From assembly GCA_933207985.1 (NCBI GenBank), contig OW240921.1, forward strand, positions 24,326,735-24,390,734: 64,000 nucleotides of DNA, written 5' to 3'. This document shows, one piece after another, positions 63,190-64,000 of this stretch (position 1 is the first letter of the stretch; each line of letters starts with the position of its first letter). Under the pieces are notes generated by a model. The model searched no databases. It had not been told where the DNA came from and saw nothing but the letters and a program-made list of their open reading frames with translations. The translations under genes were made by a program, and so were the position numbers. Origin of the DNA: Pelobates cultripes. Its lineage: Eukaryota > Chordata > Amphibia > Anura > Pelobatidae.

Positions 63190-63420
63190 CACGAGACGTT
63201 AAACTCACGGTACAAGCGAACTCCCCGGCACCTGTGAACCGCATGCATGGTTCCAACATTACTTCCGGGAGCAGTGGGCGGGGCTTTATGTGGGCCTGAG
63301 TAACTACAAGTCCCGTGAGCCAGCGCGGTATCAGTTATTGGAATGTTGTGCTTGCTGGCTGCTGGAACGGTGCGCGGTGCATCATGGGCGCTGGGTGGTA
63401 TAGAGTGCCTGCCCAATGTG
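63190..63420. promoter_or_regulatory. Orphan GC-rich promoter-like patch
   Basis: Contains GGGCGGGGC (63277), ACTTCCGGG (ETS-like, 63261), ACTACAAGTCCCG (ZNF143-like half-site, 63303) and GCATCATGGGCGC. On the minus strand, ACC followed by GTGAGT near 63210-63216 would be a good first-exon donor. No attached gene was found within the window on either strand. Confidence 0.35.
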
Positions 63421-63579
63421 TAGTAATTCAGGAGTTACTTCCAACTTTGTAAACATTTTGACTGTCTCTTTCCGGGGTCCCTGGTTCATGTCCTCTGAGG
63501 ATAGTGATAAGATAGTCTTATTGGCTGAGGTTAAAAGGAAAGGAACAGCTTTATTTACTAAGGTGTGAAGTTTGGTGAA

Positions 63580-63802
63580 TTAGAGGGACACTGTGAGCAT
63601 CAAAACAACTTTCGCTTAATGAGGTGGTTGTGGTGTGACATGTCATGATTCCCTTTTATTCCAGAAGTTTGGTCCTTAATGGGGTTAATGAGGTGGTTGT
63701 GGTGTGACGTTCATGACTCTGCAGTCTCGCCGCTCAGTTTTCTGCCATTTACGAATTAAAGAGATTCTATAAAACCGTATTCCTAACACTATAGTGTCCT
63801 CT
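63580..63802. mobile_element. T2-type MITE, short copy
   Basis: TTAGAGGGACACTGTGAGCA at the left, CACTATAGTGTCCTCTGG at the right. The interior has a local duplication of 'taatgaggtggttgtggtgtgac' (about 63619 and 63686). Confidence 0.65.
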
Positions 63803-64000
63803 GGTTCCTTTCCCCCCATGTTAAGGGTTTTAATAGAATATATTATTTACTCACCAGATTCTAGCGCTGATGGCACTTGGAACTCTGTCTGCTCTGATGT
63901 CATCAGACAGGGATAATTCACATGCGCAGTAGGCCCTCCCTATAGGAAAGCATTCCTACAGCGATTTCACTGACGCTGGATGTCCTCATGCAGAGTATGA

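Overview
The window looks like nuclear DNA of an anuran amphibian. It holds two host genes, tail to tail, in an intergenic and intronic landscape crowded with frog-type transposons: L1-like LINEs, TTAA-flanked T2/Kolobok-type MITEs beginning TTAAAGGGACAC, hAT foldback MITEs and a Tc1-like element. Gene identities rest on recognisable protein sequence and on synteny. The multi-zinc-finger gene on the + strand matches ZNF526 better than its paralogue ZNF574, and GSK3A lies next to it on the - strand, as on human 19q13.2.

Layout. 1-2050: mostly repeat, including a 74-bp CA-rich tandem array. 2060-5990: znf526, with a CpG-rich promoter, a short non-coding exon 1, a repeat-filled intron 1 and one large coding exon (925 aa, about 22 C2H2 fingers). 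5990-36690: about 31 kb with no convincing host gene. It contains T2-type MITEs; several L1 copies, four of them bounded by recognisable target-site duplications (TSDs) at 8947-9823, 19473-20855, 21040-25307 and 29849-30643; a tail-to-tail pair of ORF2-less L1s (11932-16020); and a three-level nest (L1 > hAT > L1) at 27.3-33.5 kb. 36690-55200: gsk3a on the - strand, with 11 coding exons placed base by base. Every junction has GT/AG, all phases agree, and the product is 424 aa. Its introns carry a broken Tc1, a pogo-like MITE, hAT MITEs, T2 MITEs and a 36-bp minisatellite. 55200-55650: CpG-rich promoter with ZNF143/THAP11-like motifs. 55650-64000: repeat-rich flank, with T2 MITEs at 56.7-57.9, 61.0-61.5 and 63.6-63.8 kb and a small GC-rich promoter-like patch at 63.2-63.4 kb.

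Most notable biology: the gsk3a gene appears able to encode an active kinase, with all catalytic and phosphate-pocket residues present. However, the N-terminal Akt-type inhibitory site (RARTSSF in human GSK3A) reads RARTEAF here, so the regulatory serine (human Ser21) is replaced by alanine. The ATP hinge is also unusual: Met at the gatekeeper position and Asp rather than Glu at the GSK3A/GSK3B switch position. znf526 encodes a longer finger array than my recollection of the human protein.
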